Assembly (NCBI GenBank): GCA_040219515.1
Contig: JAVJSI010000011.1
Coordinates: forward strand, 62,001 to 126,000
Origin: Acidimicrobiales bacterium
Lineage (GTDB): Bacteria; Actinomycetota; Acidimicrobiia; Acidimicrobiales; Aldehydirespiratoraceae
Direction of reading: 5' to 3'
DNA: 64,000 nucleotides
Shown: positions 1 through 9,490 of the stretch, piece by piece
Layout of the letters: each line of letters opens with the position of its first letter
How positions within the stretch are numbered: the stretch's first letter is position 1
Position numbers and translations under genes: made by a program
The notes under the pieces: model-generated
What the model saw: the letters and a program-made list of their open reading frames with translations, nothing else
The model's database searches: none
What the model was told of the DNA's origin: nothing

Positions 1-348
1 CTCGGCCATGACAGTCACGTACCGGGCAGTCATGTATTCGAGATTCAGGAGCCGAGGGTCCGGATCTTCTCGGCCCCCGACGACCTCCGCGAGCTGCGAG
101 AGATCGTCGAGACGGCGACCGGTGTGGGTACCTGGCCGGCGGCCGCGCCGGTGTCCGGTGAGCCCATCGAGCGCCGGATCGAGCTCTTCTCGGCCGCGCC
201 ATTGCTCGCCCTGCTGGTGGCGATGGACGGTCTGATCGAGCGGCGGAGCCCGTGGGGTCGGTGGCGCACGATGGTCGACACGATGGCGTCACGGGTCGGT
301 GAACTCGACGCCGTCACGGTGAGCCTGGTGGTGCAGGAACCGACCTGA
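1..348 (+). CDS. Hypothetical protein, 3' end only
   Basis: An open frame runs in from the left edge and ends at TGA 346-348, giving about 115 residues without a start in the window. The C-terminal part holds a hydrophobic stretch around PLLALLVAMDG followed by a charged region and a beta-like end (DAVTVSLVVQEPT). I recognise no family. It lies just upstream of purL on the same strand, but the purL promoter-like box sits in the gap, so it is probably not in the purine operon. Small in-frame starts inside it are not needed, because the frame stays open to position 1. Confidence 0.5.
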   Translation, partial: LGHDSHVPGSHVFEIQEPRVRIFSAPDDLRELREIVETATGVGTWPAAAPVSGEPIERRIELFSAAPLLALLVAMDGLIERRSPWGRWRTMVDTMASRVGELDAVTVSLVVQEPT

Positions 349-415
349 GAGAAGACCGGCGAGAGCACCCGCGAGAAGGTGCCGCGCGATGCGCGCGGGC
401 CCCGGAACGCGCGTC

Positions 416-421
416 TAGGTT
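416..421 (+). promoter_or_regulatory. -10 box (TAGGTT) for purL
   Basis: TAGGTT fits the TANNNT -10 pattern and ends 7 nt before the purL GTG. Transcription starting at that distance would give a leaderless mRNA for the whole purine operon. No convincing -35 is visible. Confidence 0.45.
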
Positions 422-428
422 CAGCGCA

Positions 429-3284
429 GTGACGCTACGCATCGACGTGATCGCCTCCGACGACCCCGACGGCTCGCGGGTGGTGGGCGCGGCGCCGCTT
501 GTCGGTGTCGACGGCCTGACCGCCTGCCGGGTGGCGCGCGTCTACCACCTGGCCGGTGACATCAGCGCCGACGAGGTCGAGCAACTGTGCGCGTCGGTAC
601 TGGTCGACCCGGTCGTCGACCGCCACACCGTGGGTGCGCCATCGCACCCCGAGGGCCGGGTGGTCGAAGTCGCGCCGATGGCCGGGGTCACCGATCAGGA
701 CGCCCGCGAGCTCGAACGGGCGGCGCAGGAGCTGGGGCTGCCGGCGATCCAGGTGTCGACGGCCCGCCGCTACGACCTCGTCGGCGACCTCGACGACGCC
801 GACGTGGCCACGCTGACCCGCCGCCTGCTGGCCAACGACACGATCGAACGGTCGATCGAAGGCGAGCTCGCCCCCGTGTTCGCCGGCGAAGCCGCGGTCG
901 ACGCCCGGGTCGAGTCCGTGGTCCTCGCCGGGCTCTCCGACGACGAGCTGCTCGCATTGAGCCGCGACCGGGTGCTGTCGCTCGACGTCGAGGAGATGCG
1001 GGCGATCCAGCAGCACTTCGCCGGCGAAGGACGGCCGCCCCACGACGCCGAACTCGAGACGCTCGCCCAGACCTGGTCCGAGCACTGTGTGCACAAGACC
1101 TTCCGGGCGCGGATCGAGCTCACCCACACCGCGGCCGACGGCACGGCCACGGTCACGAACCACGACGGGCTGTTGCCGGCGCTGCGAGAGGTCACCGAGG
1201 AGCTCGATCCGTGGTGGCTGCGTTCGGCGTTCGTCGACGACGCCGGCATCATCGCCTTCGATGACGAACTCGATCTCGCATTCAAGGTCGAGACCCACAA
1301 TCACCCGTCGGCCCTCGAACCGTTCGGCGGCGCCAACACCGGCGTGGGTGGCGTGGTCCGCGACATTCTCGGTGTGTCGGCCCGCCCCATCGCCTGCACC
1401 GACGTGTTGTGTTTCGGACCCAGTGACCTGCCCGACGATCGGCTGCCGGTCGGCGTCTTGCACCCTCGGCGTATTCGAGACGGTGTCGTCGCCGGCATCG
1501 GCGACTACGGCAACAAGCTCGGTCTGCCCACCGTCAACGGCGCCGTCATTTACGACGAGGGGTATGTCGGCAACCCGCTGGTCTACTGCGGTGCGCTCGG
1601 TCTTCTGCCCCACGGATCTCATCCCACCCAGGCCCGGGTGGGAGATCGGGTCGTGTCCATCGGCGGGCGAGTGGGGCGCGACGGCGTCCACGGCGCCACG
1701 TTCTCCTCCGCGGGCATGGATGCGACCACCGTCGACACCGTGGGTTCTGCGGTGCAGATCGGCGATCCGATCACCGAGAAGGGCTGTATCGAGGTCGTCG
1801 AGCGGGCCCGTGACGCCGGGCTCTACACCGCCATCACCGACTGCGGCGCCGGTGGATTCTCGTCGGCAGTGGGGGAGATGGGTGAAGAGCTGGGCGTGCA
1901 CATCGATCTCGCCGGAGTGCCGCTGAAGTATCCCGGCCTCCAGCCGTGGGAGATCTGGATCTCCGAGGCGCAGGAACGCATCGTCCTCGCCGTGCCGCCG
2001 GAGAAGCTCGACGAGCTGCGGACACTCTGCGGCGGCTGGGATGTCGAGCTGACCGACCTCGGCCACTTCAGCGGCGATCAGCGGCTCGTCGTCACCCATG
2101 GCGACACCGTGGCGGTCGACATGCCCATGGCGTTCCTCCACGACGGTCTCCCGCGTCGCGAGTTGACGGGCGCGTGGGCGGACACGCCACCCGCCGAGGT
2201 CGACGCCCCGCCGTTCGACGCCGCCACCCTGCTGGCACTGCTCCGACACCCCGATGTCGCCTCGAAGGAGGACATCGTGCGGCGCTACGACCACGAGGTA
2301 CGGGGTGGCACCGTGATCCGGCCCTTCGTCGGACCCGAGGCCGACGGGCCGGCCGATGCGGCCGTGCTCAAGCCGCTGGGGACCGGCCACAACAATGTGG
2401 CTGCGGTGGTGAGCAACGGAATCTGTCCGCGTGTCGGGCTCCACGACCCCTGGGCGATGGCCCTCCTGGCGATGGACGAAGCGGTGCGCAACCTGGTCGC
2501 CGTCGGCGGTGACCCCGATCGGGTGGCGGTGCTCGACAACTTCTGTTGGGGTGACCCCACGAAGCCGGACCGGCTCGGCGGGCTCGTCCGCGCCGTGCAG
2601 GGCTGCACCGATGGGGCCCGGCGCTACCGGATGCCGTTCATCTCCGGCAAGGACAGCCTGTTCAACGAGTTCGACGGCAAGGCCATTCCGGGCACGCTCC
2701 TGATCTCGGCCGTCGGCCTCGTGCCCGATCTGCACCGGGCGATCGACAGCGCGTCGATGGAGCCCGGCGACGACCTGTGGCTGGTCGGGACAGGTACCGA
2801 TGCCCTCGGTGGGTCGCTCGTCGACGCGGTGCTCGGGTTGGGCGCCACGGTCGTGCCCGAACCGCTCGACGACCCGTTGCCGCGCTACCGGGCGGTGCAT
2901 GCAGCCATCGCCGGCGGGCTGATCCGCTCGGCTCACGATTGCAGCGACGGCGGAGTCGCGGTGGCCATCGCGGAGATGGCGATCGCCGCCCGTCACGGTG
3001 TCCACGTGGTGGTTCCCTCGGACGGGCTCGACCCTCTCCAGGCGTTCGCGAACGAGGCGCCCGGTCGACTCGTGTTGGCGTCCTCGTCCACCGACCGGGC
3101 CGCGGTCGAGGAATCGCTGGGCGAGCATGCTCGCCGCATCGGCGAGGTGATCGCGGACGAGCGCATCGTCCTGCAGGTCCCCGACGCGCCCGACGATGCC
3201 ACGGGCCTCCCTCAGGCGAGTGCCACGATCGTCGAGGTGTCGATCACCGACGCGCTCGCGGCGTTCAAGGGAGCCGATCGATGA
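429..3284 (+). CDS. purL: Phosphoribosylformylglycinamidine synthase PurL with fused PurS-like N-terminus
   Basis: ATP-dependent amidation of FGAR to FGAM, step 4 of purine synthesis. At 951 residues it is about 200 longer than the usual small PurL of PurSQL systems and has no glutaminase domain, which is encoded by the next gene. Residues about 1-150 look like two PurS-type half domains, suggesting PurS is built in; no separate purS is present. Catalytic region: WSEHCVHKTF near residue 218, ATP-binding ETHNHPSALEPFGG near 288, DCGAGGFSSAVGEMGEE near 470, and a second AIRS-like half with SAHDCSDGGVAVA near 835. The GTG start is favoured by the -10 box 7 nt upstream. The stop overlaps the purQ ATG (ATGA). 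Confidence 0.95.
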   Translation: MTLRIDVIASDDPDGSRVVGAAPLVGVDGLTACRVARVYHLAGDISADEVEQLCASVLVDPVVDRHTVGAPSHPEGRVVEVAPMAGVTDQDARELERAAQELGLPAIQVSTARRYDLVGDLDDADVATLTRRLLANDTIERSIEGELAPVFAGEAAVDARVESVVLAGLSDDELLALSRDRVLSLDVEEMRAIQQHFAGEGRPPHDAELETLAQTWSEHCVHKTFRARIELTHTAADGTATVTNHDGLLPALREVTEELDPWWLRSAFVDDAGIIAFDDELDLAFKVETHNHPSALEPFGGANTGVGGVVRDILGVSARPIACTDVLCFGPSDLPDDRLPVGVLHPRRIRDGVVAGIGDYGNKLGLPTVNGAVIYDEGYVGNPLVYCGALGLLPHGSHPTQARVGDRVVSIGGRVGRDGVHGATFSSAGMDATTVDTVGSAVQIGDPITEKGCIEVVERARDAGLYTAITDCGAGGFSSAVGEMGEELGVHIDLAGVPLKYPGLQPWEIWISEAQERIVLAVPPEKLDELRTLCGGWDVELTDLGHFSGDQRLVVTHGDTVAVDMPMAFLHDGLPRRELTGAWADTPPAEVDAPPFDAATLLALLRHPDVASKEDIVRRYDHEVRGGTVIRPFVGPEADGPADAAVLKPLGTGHNNVAAVVSNGICPRVGLHDPWAMALLAMDEAVRNLVAVGGDPDRVAVLDNFCWGDPTKPDRLGGLVRAVQGCTDGARRYRMPFISGKDSLFNEFDGKAIPGTLLISAVGLVPDLHRAIDSASMEPGDDLWLVGTGTDALGGSLVDAVLGLGATVVPEPLDDPLPRYRAVHAAIAGGLIRSAHDCSDGGVAVAIAEMAIAARHGVHVVVPSDGLDPLQAFANEAPGRLVLASSSTDRAAVEESLGEHARRIGEVIADERIVLQVPDAPDDATGLPQASATIVEVSITDALAAFKGADR

Positions 3285-4069
3285 GCCGGCCGCCGATCCT
3301 GATCCCCCACGCCTCGGGTACGAATCGCGACGGCGAGGCCGCGCAGGCCATCGAGATGGCCGGTGGCGACGCGCGGATCGTGCACATCAACGAACTCCGC
3401 GACGGACGCGTGCGCATCGCCGATCATGCGGCGGTGCTGCTCCCCGGTGGCTTCTCCTACGGCGACGCCCTGGGCGCCGGCGGCCGTCTCGCCCTCGAAC
3501 TGCGCACGTGGTTCGCCGACGAGTTGGCCGCACTGGTCGATGCCGGTCGGCCGATCCTGGGCATCTGCAACGGCTTCCAGGTGCTGGTGAAGGCCGGCCT
3601 CCTGCCGGGTCCGCTCGCGTCGCCCCGCCAGGTCACGCTCACCGAGAACGCCCGGGGTTCGTTCGAGTGTCGCTGGGTCACGCTGCGCGTCGACGTGGGC
3701 GTCGACAGCTGGCTGTCCGCCCTCGGGGGCACGGTCATCCGCTGTCCGATCGCCCATGGCGAAGGGCGGGTCGCCGTGACCGACCCGTCGGTCACCGAGT
3801 CGATCGACGACGCGGGGCTGGTGGCGTTTCGCTACATGCACACGGGGCCGGCACCGACCGTGGAGCCGCTCCGACCGGCCGGCGGGACCTACCCGGCCAA
3901 TCCCAACGGGAGCGTGGCCGACATCGCCGGCCTCTGCAACGAGTCCGGGTCAGTGGTCGGACTCATGCCCCATCCCGAAGACCACGTCCTCGCCTGGCAA
4001 CGCCCGTCGGGACCCGACGAGGGTTCGGGCCTGCCGCTGTTCGAGGCCTTCGTCGGCGCGGCGCGATGA
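3281..4069 (+). CDS. purQ: Phosphoribosylformylglycinamidine synthase glutaminase subunit PurQ
   Basis: Class I glutamine amidotransferase that supplies ammonia to PurL. Its 262 residues are somewhat longer than the usual 225-230. Visible motifs are the oxyanion loop PGGFSYGD, the nucleophile Cys in GICNGFQ (about residue 95), and the His/Glu pair in MPHPED near the C-terminus. It starts inside the purL stop (ATGA), so translation is probably coupled and the two subunits are made in step. It also overlaps purC by ATGA at its end. The upstream in-frame extension is a purL shadow and is rejected. Confidence 0.95.
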   Translation: MSRPPILIPHASGTNRDGEAAQAIEMAGGDARIVHINELRDGRVRIADHAAVLLPGGFSYGDALGAGGRLALELRTWFADELAALVDAGRPILGICNGFQVLVKAGLLPGPLASPRQVTLTENARGSFECRWVTLRVDVGVDSWLSALGGTVIRCPIAHGEGRVAVTDPSVTESIDDAGLVAFRYMHTGPAPTVEPLRPAGGTYPANPNGSVADIAGLCNESGSVVGLMPHPEDHVLAWQRPSGPDEGSGLPLFEAFVGAAR

Positions 4070-5037
4070 CCGTCGATCTCGCCCCGGCCGTCGCCGACCC
4101 GTTCGACGGTATCTCGGCGTCCGAGCTCGCCGATCTCGGCCCGCTGGTGCAGGGAAAGGTGCGCGACATCGTCGACCTCGGCGACCGGCTGGCGCTCGTG
4201 GCCACCGACCGCATCTCCGCCTTCGATCACGTGCTGGGCACGGTCCCGTACCGGGGCCAGGTCCTCAACCAGTTGGCGGCATGGTGGTTCGAACGCATCG
4301 CTGATCTCGTCCCGTCGCACGTGCTCTCGGTTCCCGACCCCAACGTCACGATCGGACGGAAGTGCCGCACCCTCCCGGTCGAGGTCGTCGTGCGGGGCCG
4401 GCTCTCGGGCTCCACGTCGACGGCGCTGTGGACGCAGTACGACGCCGGGGCCCGCGAGATCTACGGCCTTCGCTTTCCCGATGGCATGAAGAAGAACGAC
4501 CCGCTGCCCGAGCCGATCATCACGCCCACCACCAAGGCCGAGCAGGGTGGCCACGACGCGCCGATCACCGAGGCCGAGATCGTGGCCCAGGGCCTGGTGC
4601 CGGCCGATCGCTGGGACGAGGTCCGCACCGTCGCACTCGCGGTCTTCGAACGGGGCCGCGAACTCGCCGCAGCCTCCGGCCTGGTGCTGGTCGACACGAA
4701 GTACGAGTTCGGGCTCGACGACGACGATCGGCTGACGATCATCGACGAGGTCCACACCCCCGACAGCTCACGTTTCTGGCGTGCCGCGACGGTCAAATCC
4801 CGCCTGGCCGCGGGATCGGAGCCCGAGAACCTCGACAAGGAGGTCGTCCGCCTTGTCTACGCCGAGCGTGGCTATCGCGGCGAGGGCGATCCGCCCCCGC
4901 TCGACGCCGAACTGGCCGCCGTCGCGGCCGGCGTCTACCAGGAGACGTTCGCGGCCCTCACCGGTGCCGAACTGGCGCCCGGCGCCTACCCGGCTGCACC
5001 GCGCGTGGTCGACGCGATCCGAAACGCAGTCGGGTGA
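4066..5037 (+). CDS. purC: SAICAR synthetase PurC
   Basis: Phosphoribosylaminoimidazole-succinocarboxamide synthase, which couples CAIR and aspartate with ATP hydrolysis. At 323 residues it resembles the eukaryote/actinobacterial long form more than the 237-residue E. coli form. Motifs include [22 protein letters not shown] at the N-terminus (nucleotide-binding beta strands), [17 protein letters not shown], and DTKYEFG followed by [14 protein letters not shown], the typical substrate/Mg site. It starts in an ATGA overlap with purQ. A 99-nt gap follows before purE. Confidence 0.95.
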   Translation: MTVDLAPAVADPFDGISASELADLGPLVQGKVRDIVDLGDRLALVATDRISAFDHVLGTVPYRGQVLNQLAAWWFERIADLVPSHVLSVPDPNVTIGRKCRTLPVEVVVRGRLSGSTSTALWTQYDAGAREIYGLRFPDGMKKNDPLPEPIITPTTKAEQGGHDAPITEAEIVAQGLVPADRWDEVRTVALAVFERGRELAAASGLVLVDTKYEFGLDDDDRLTIIDEVHTPDSSRFWRAATVKSRLAAGSEPENLDKEVVRLVYAERGYRGEGDPPPLDAELAAVAAGVYQETFAALTGAELAPGAYPAAPRVVDAIRNAVG

Positions 5038-5074
5038 CGAACGACCGGCCGATCTCTCGACGGAACTCATCCCT

Positions 5075-5098
5075 CTCGGGCGCGCGATGGCGCGCGAG
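5075..5098 (+). other. Small GC-rich inverted repeat between purC and purE
   Basis: CTCG-gg-CGCG pairs with CGCGCGAG across a short loop, an imperfect 8-bp hairpin with a bulge. There is no U-tract, so it is not an intrinsic terminator. It lies in the only sizeable gap inside the purine operon and might affect relative expression or mRNA stability. Confidence 0.25.
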
Positions 5099-5136
5099 GA
5101 TGCAGACTGGGCGGGGTATCCGGGGAGGACGACCGC

Positions 5137-5628
5137 GTGAGTGACGATCCGCTCGTCGGCGTGATCATGGGCAGCGACTCCGATTGGGAGACGATGCGCG
5201 GCGCCGCGGATGTGCTCCGGGACTTCGGGGTGTCGTTCGAGGCCAGGGTCGTCTCGGCCCACCGCACCCCCGACCTCATGGTCGAGTACGCGGAGTCGGC
5301 CGAGAATCGCGGGCTCGACGTGATCATCGCCGGCGCCGGCGGGGCCGCCCATCTGCCGGGCATGGTCGCCGGACACACGATCGTCCCGGTGATCGGGGTG
5401 CCCATCGAGAGCCGGGCGCTCAACGGGATCGACTCCCTGCTGTCGATCGTGCAGATGCCGGGAGGGGTACCCGTGGCCACCATGGCGATCGGGGCGGCCG
5501 GGGCCACCAATGCCGCCCTGTTGGCGGTGGCGATGCTCGCTCGTCGAGATGACACGCTCGCCGCGGCGCTCCATGCGTTTCGGGCGCAGCGCAATGCCCA
5601 GGTCCGCGCCATCGAGTTGGACCACTGA
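5137..5628 (+). CDS. purE: N5-carboxyaminoimidazole ribonucleotide mutase PurE
   Basis: Class I PurE, which interconverts N5-CAIR (made by PurK) and CAIR. Its 163 residues are standard length. Motifs are GSDSDW near residue 12, the SAHRTP substrate loop with the conserved His, and the glycine-rich [11 protein letters not shown]. It starts with GTG preceded by GGGGAGG about 8 nt upstream, one of the clearer Shine-Dalgarno sites in this operon. purK follows 2 nt after the stop, so the two N5-CAIR pathway enzymes are adjacent. Confidence 0.96.
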   Translation: MSDDPLVGVIMGSDSDWETMRGAADVLRDFGVSFEARVVSAHRTPDLMVEYAESAENRGLDVIIAGAGGAAHLPGMVAGHTIVPVIGVPIESRALNGIDSLLSIVQMPGGVPVATMAIGAAGATNAALLAVAMLARRDDTLAAALHAFRAQRNAQVRAIELDH

Positions 5629-5630
5629 GC

Positions 5631-6770
5631 ATGGCGACAACCCTTCTCCCCGGTTCCACCGTCGGTGTGGTGGGTGGAGGCCAACTGGGCCGCATGCTCG
5701 CCCAGACCGCGCACCAGCACGGCTATCGCGTCGTCGTGCTGACCGGCGGGGCGAAGGACACACCGGCGGGGAGCATCGCCGAGATCGAGATCGCCACCGC
5801 CTTCGACGACGAGACCGGCGTCGCCCGCTTTCTCACCGAGGCCGATGTCATCACCTGGGAGTTCGAGAACGTCGAGCCGGCGCTGGCCGACGCGGCGGCT
5901 GCGGCCGGCGTGCCCGTGCATCCGTCGGGTGCGATCATCGCCGATGCCCAGGACCGCGAGCGCGAGAAGCGGGCACTGGTGGCGGCCGGGGTGGCCGTGG
6001 CGCCCTGGCACCCGGCATCGACCCTCGACGAACTGCACCGGGCGGTCGAGCAGTTGGGCGTGCCCGTCATCGCCAAGGCGGCCCGCTTCGGCTACGACGG
6101 CAAGGGACAGATACGGATCGACGCGCCGTCCGAGGTCGATGCCGCATGGGCGGCGCTCGGCGGCGAGCGCCTCGTCGTCGAGTCGGTCGTTTCGTTCACC
6201 CGCGAACTGTCGGTGATCGTCGCCCGCGGTGTCGACGGCGAGGTGGTCGACCACGGCGTGATGGAGAACCACCACGTCCACCACATCCTCGACACCACCC
6301 GGGTCCCCGCCGAGATCTCCGCCGAGACCGCCGACGCGGCGAGCGCCATCGCTCGTCGTGTCGCCGAGGGCTGGGATCTCGTGGGCGTGCTCTGCGTGGA
6401 ACTGTTCGACACCGATGGCCGGTTGCTGGTCAACGAGGTCGCGCCGCGGCCCCACAACTCGGGCCACTGCACCATCGAAGCGGCACCGGCCAGCCAGTTC
6501 GAACAACAGCTGCGAGCCATCTGTGGGCTCCCGCTGGGCGACGGCGCCTGCCGGCCCGCGGCCATGGTGCAGCTCCTCGGCGATCTCTGGCACGACGGCG
6601 AACCCGACTGGGTCGCCGCCCTCGAGGACGCCTCGATCCATCTCCATCTCTACGGCAAGGCCGACGCTCGGCCGGGCCGCAAGATGGGACATCTGACCTG
6701 TGTGGGCGACAACGCCGCCGACACACTACAAAGGGCAGTCGACGCTCGCGTCGAGCTCTCCGGACGGTGA
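5631..6770 (+). CDS. purK: N5-carboxyaminoimidazole ribonucleotide synthase PurK
   Basis: ATP-grasp enzyme that carboxylates AIR with bicarbonate to N5-CAIR. It has 379 residues. The N-terminus VGVVGGGQLGRML is the typical PurK dinucleotide-like loop, followed by the ATP-grasp region (AKAARFGYDGKGQ) and the NEVAPRPHNSGHCTIEA motif that lines the metal/ATP site. Its TGA overlaps the upstream candidate GTG of purF. Having purE and purK together shows the bacterial two-step route rather than a class II PurE. Confidence 0.95.
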   Translation: MATTLLPGSTVGVVGGGQLGRMLAQTAHQHGYRVVVLTGGAKDTPAGSIAEIEIATAFDDETGVARFLTEADVITWEFENVEPALADAAAAAGVPVHPSGAIIADAQDREREKRALVAAGVAVAPWHPASTLDELHRAVEQLGVPVIAKAARFGYDGKGQIRIDAPSEVDAAWAALGGERLVVESVVSFTRELSVIVARGVDGEVVDHGVMENHHVHHILDTTRVPAEISAETADAASAIARRVAEGWDLVGVLCVELFDTDGRLLVNEVAPRPHNSGHCTIEAAPASQFEQQLRAICGLPLGDGACRPAAMVQLLGDLWHDGEPDWVAALEDASIHLHLYGKADARPGRKMGHLTCVGDNAADTLQRAVDARVELSGR

Positions 6771-6775
6771 TATCC

Positions 6776-8200
6776 GTGTTTCCCACTGGTGATGATCTTC
6801 ACGAGGAGTGTGGTGTCGTCGGCATCCATGCCCCGGGCCAGGACGCCGCGAGACTCGCGTTCTTCGCGCTCTACACCCTCCAGCACCGCGGTCAGGAGGC
6901 GGCGGGCATCGTCAGCGTCGACAACGGCGTCGCCCACGTCCACAAGGGCCAGGGGCTCGTGTCGAGCGTTTTCAACGAGGAGAATCTCTCGACGCTCCAC
7001 GGAAACCTGGCCATCGGACACTGTCGCTACTCGACCACCGGTGGTTCGGGCATCCGCAACGCCCAGCCGCAGGTCATCGAGACCATCGACGGTCCGCTCG
7101 GTGTCGCGCACAACGGCAACCTGGTCAACGCCCATCTCCTTCGCCGTGAGCTGCTCGAGCGGGGTGTCGGGCTCCAGACGTCGAGCGACACCGAGGTGAT
7201 GGTCCACCTGCTCACCGGGGCCGGTGGCGACTGGCTGAGCCGGATCCGGGTGCTCATGAGTCGGGCCGAGGGCGCATTCGCCCTCACGATCCTCACCCGC
7301 GACGCCATCTATGGCGTGCGCGACCCGTGGGGCTTCCGCCCGCTGGTCATCGGCAAGATCGACGGCGGCTACGTGCTGGCGTCGGAGACCTGCGCGTTCT
7401 CGGCCATCGGCGCAGAGTTCGTGCGCGAGGTCGAGCCGGGCGAGATCGTGCGCATCGACGATGCCGGGCTCCACATCGAGCAGGGGGCGGTGCCCAAGAA
7501 GAAGTCGTTCTGCACCTTCGAGCAGATCTATTTCTCCCGGCCCGACTCGGTGCACGACAGCCGTCTCGTCCACTCCACCCGCCAGCGCCTGGGCCGCGAG
7601 CTCGCTCGAGAGGCGCCGGTCGAGGCCGACCTCGTGGTGCCGGTGCCCGACTCGGGCACGCCCCACGCCGTCGGGTTCGCCCAGGAAGCGGGCATCCCCT
7701 ACACCGAGGGGCTCATCAAGAACCGATATGTGGGCCGCACGTTCATCGAGCCCACGCAACAACTGCGAGATGCGGGTGTCGCGATGAAGTTCAACCCGCT
7801 GGGCGACAACCTGTTCGGCAAGCGGGTCGTGATGGTCGACGACTCGATCGTGCGCGGCACGACGTCCGGGCCGCTCGTGCAGATGATGCGCGACGCCGGC
7901 GCGGCCGAGGTCCATGTGCGGGTGGCCTGCCCGGCCATCACCGACCCTTGCTACATGGGCGTCGACATGGCATCTCGCGACGAACTCATCGCGTCGCAGA
8001 AATCGGTGGCGGAGATCTGCGAGCACATCGGCGCCGACTCGCTGGCCTACCTGTCGATCGATGCGCTGATGCGGGCCCTCGAGGCCGACGACGGCTACTG
8101 CAACGCGTGCTTCACCGGCGTCTACCCGTTCGAGTCCGAGCGTTTCGTGCAACTGCAGCTCAAGACCAAGGAGCAGTTCGCCCAGGTCTGGGGAGACTGA
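6776..8200 (+). CDS. purF: Amidophosphoribosyltransferase PurF (Fe-S type)
   Basis: First committed enzyme of purine synthesis (PRPP + Gln to phosphoribosylamine). The nucleophile is the Cys in EECGVVG. Starting at GTG 6776 leaves an 11-residue propeptide before this Cys, as in Bacillus subtilis PurF, and GGTGA lies 5 nt upstream; GTG 6767 (GTGA overlap with purK) is possible and would add three residues. The PRPP loop is VVMVDDSIVRGTTS near residue 350. Cys residues in SFCTFEQ, in ACPAITDPCY and in YCNACF match the [4Fe-4S] cluster ligands of Gram-positive PurF enzymes, so oxygen-sensitive, propeptide-processed enzyme is expected. Like those, it should be feedback inhibited by purine nucleotides (family knowledge). 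Confidence 0.95.
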   Translation: MFPTGDDLHEECGVVGIHAPGQDAARLAFFALYTLQHRGQEAAGIVSVDNGVAHVHKGQGLVSSVFNEENLSTLHGNLAIGHCRYSTTGGSGIRNAQPQVIETIDGPLGVAHNGNLVNAHLLRRELLERGVGLQTSSDTEVMVHLLTGAGGDWLSRIRVLMSRAEGAFALTILTRDAIYGVRDPWGFRPLVIGKIDGGYVLASETCAFSAIGAEFVREVEPGEIVRIDDAGLHIEQGAVPKKKSFCTFEQIYFSRPDSVHDSRLVHSTRQRLGRELAREAPVEADLVVPVPDSGTPHAVGFAQEAGIPYTEGLIKNRYVGRTFIEPTQQLRDAGVAMKFNPLGDNLFGKRVVMVDDSIVRGTTSGPLVQMMRDAGAAEVHVRVACPAITDPCYMGVDMASRDELIASQKSVAEICEHIGADSLAYLSIDALMRALEADDGYCNACFTGVYPFESERFVQLQLKTKEQFAQVWGD

Positions 8201-8203
8201 CCG

Positions 8204-9490
8204 GTGGGGGAACGACTCCTCGTGGTCGGTGGTGGTGGCCGCGAACACGCGATCGCGTGGTCGCTGGCCCGCTCGTCCCGGGTCGACGAGATCCTCCTCG
8301 CGCCCGGCAATGCCGGCACCGCCGTCGAGACGAAGTGCCGCAACTTGGCGATCCCGGCCTCCGATCTCGACGCCATCGTCGCCGCCGCCGATGCGCACGA
8401 GGTGTCGATGGTCGTGGTCGGGCCCGAGGACCCGCTGGTCGCGGGACTCGCCGACCGGCTCGACGCGGCCGGCATCCGCGTCTTCGGCCCGTCGGCCGCG
8501 GCGGCACAGCTCGAAGGCTCGAAGGCGCACTGCAAGGAGTTCCTCCTTCGCCATGGCATCCCCACCGGGGCCGCCGCCACCTTCACCGACGCCGAGGCCG
8601 CGCTCGCCCATCTCGACACGCTCACCGCTGTACCGGTGGTGAAGGCGAGTGGCCTCGCGGCGGGCAAGGGCGTGATCGTGGCCGAGACGAAGGCCGAGGC
8701 TGCCGTCGCCATCAACGAGATCCTGGTGGAGCGTCGATTCGGTGACGCCGGTGGCGAGGTGCTGCTCGAGGAGCGCCTCTTCGGTCCCGAGGTGTCGATC
8801 CTGGCGTTCTGCGACGGCGCCGACTTCCACGTCATGCCCGCCGCGCAGGATCACAAGCGGCTCGGTGATGGCGACGTCGGCCCCAACACCGGGGGGATGG
8901 GTGCGTTCCACCCGTCGCCGATCGCCGATGCCGCGCTGCTCGAACGAGTGGGCAACGAGGTGATCGCGCCGACCCTCGACGCGATGATCGACGAGGGACG
9001 GCCCTACCTCGGGGTGCTCTACGCGGGAATGATGTTGACCGACGACGGCCCGAAAGTGATCGAGTACAACTGCCGCTTCGGCGATCCCGAGACCCAGGTG
9101 GTCCTGCCCCTGCTCGAATCGGATCTGCTCGACGTCTTCGATGCCTGTATCGACGGCACGCTCGCGACCATCGACATCGTCTGGCGCGACGATGCTGCGG
9201 CCACCGTGGTGATGGCCAGCGCCGGCTACCCGGTCCGCAGCGCCGACCCCGTCACCATCCACGGACTCGACGCCGCTACTGCGCTCGGGTGCACCGTCTT
9301 CCATGCCGGCACGAAGGACGTCGCCGGCGTGCCCCATACGGCCGGCGGGCGGGTGCTCGCCGTCACCGCGGTGCGCCCGTCGCTGGCCGAGGCGGCCGAC
9401 GCCGCTCATCAGGGCGTCGCTGCGATCACCTTCGACGGCGCGCAACACCGCACCGACATCGCCCGAGCCACCGCCGAGGTCGCGTCATGA
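8204..9490 (+). CDS. purD: Phosphoribosylamine-glycine ligase PurD
   Basis: GAR synthetase, an ATP-grasp enzyme of 428 residues that joins phosphoribosylamine and glycine. Motifs are VVGGGGREHAIAW at the N-terminus, VKASGLAAGKGV in the ATP-grasp domain, and QDHKRLGDGDVGPNTGGMG followed by EYNCRFGDPETQ, the classical PurD signature. It starts with GTG three bases after the purF stop. Its stop overlaps the purM ATG (ATGA). The product of the unstable PurF intermediate is used here, so adjacency to purF is sensible. Confidence 0.96.
   Translation: MGERLLVVGGGGREHAIAWSLARSSRVDEILLAPGNAGTAVETKCRNLAIPASDLDAIVAAADAHEVSMVVVGPEDPLVAGLADRLDAAGIRVFGPSAAAAQLEGSKAHCKEFLLRHGIPTGAAATFTDAEAALAHLDTLTAVPVVKASGLAAGKGVIVAETKAEAAVAINEILVERRFGDAGGEVLLEERLFGPEVSILAFCDGADFHVMPAAQDHKRLGDGDVGPNTGGMGAFHPSPIADAALLERVGNEVIAPTLDAMIDEGRPYLGVLYAGMMLTDDGPKVIEYNCRFGDPETQVVLPLLESDLLDVFDACIDGTLATIDIVWRDDAAATVVMASAGYPVRSADPVTIHGLDAATALGCTVFHAGTKDVAGVPHTAGGRVLAVTAVRPSLAEAADAAHQGVAAITFDGAQHRTDIARATAEVAS

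Noticed and set aside
435-3128. 897-residue open frame on the minus strand across purL
   Set aside because: It is exactly antisense to the well-conserved purL and has arginine/glycine-rich, motif-free composition typical of GC-rich shadows.
5075-5098. Riboswitch or attenuator between purC and purE
   Set aside because: Only one short imperfect hairpin, no U-tract and no recognisable purine aptamer core.
6650-9448. 932-residue minus-strand frame over purF and purD
   Set aside because: Antisense shadow of two certain genes with no domain recognisable.
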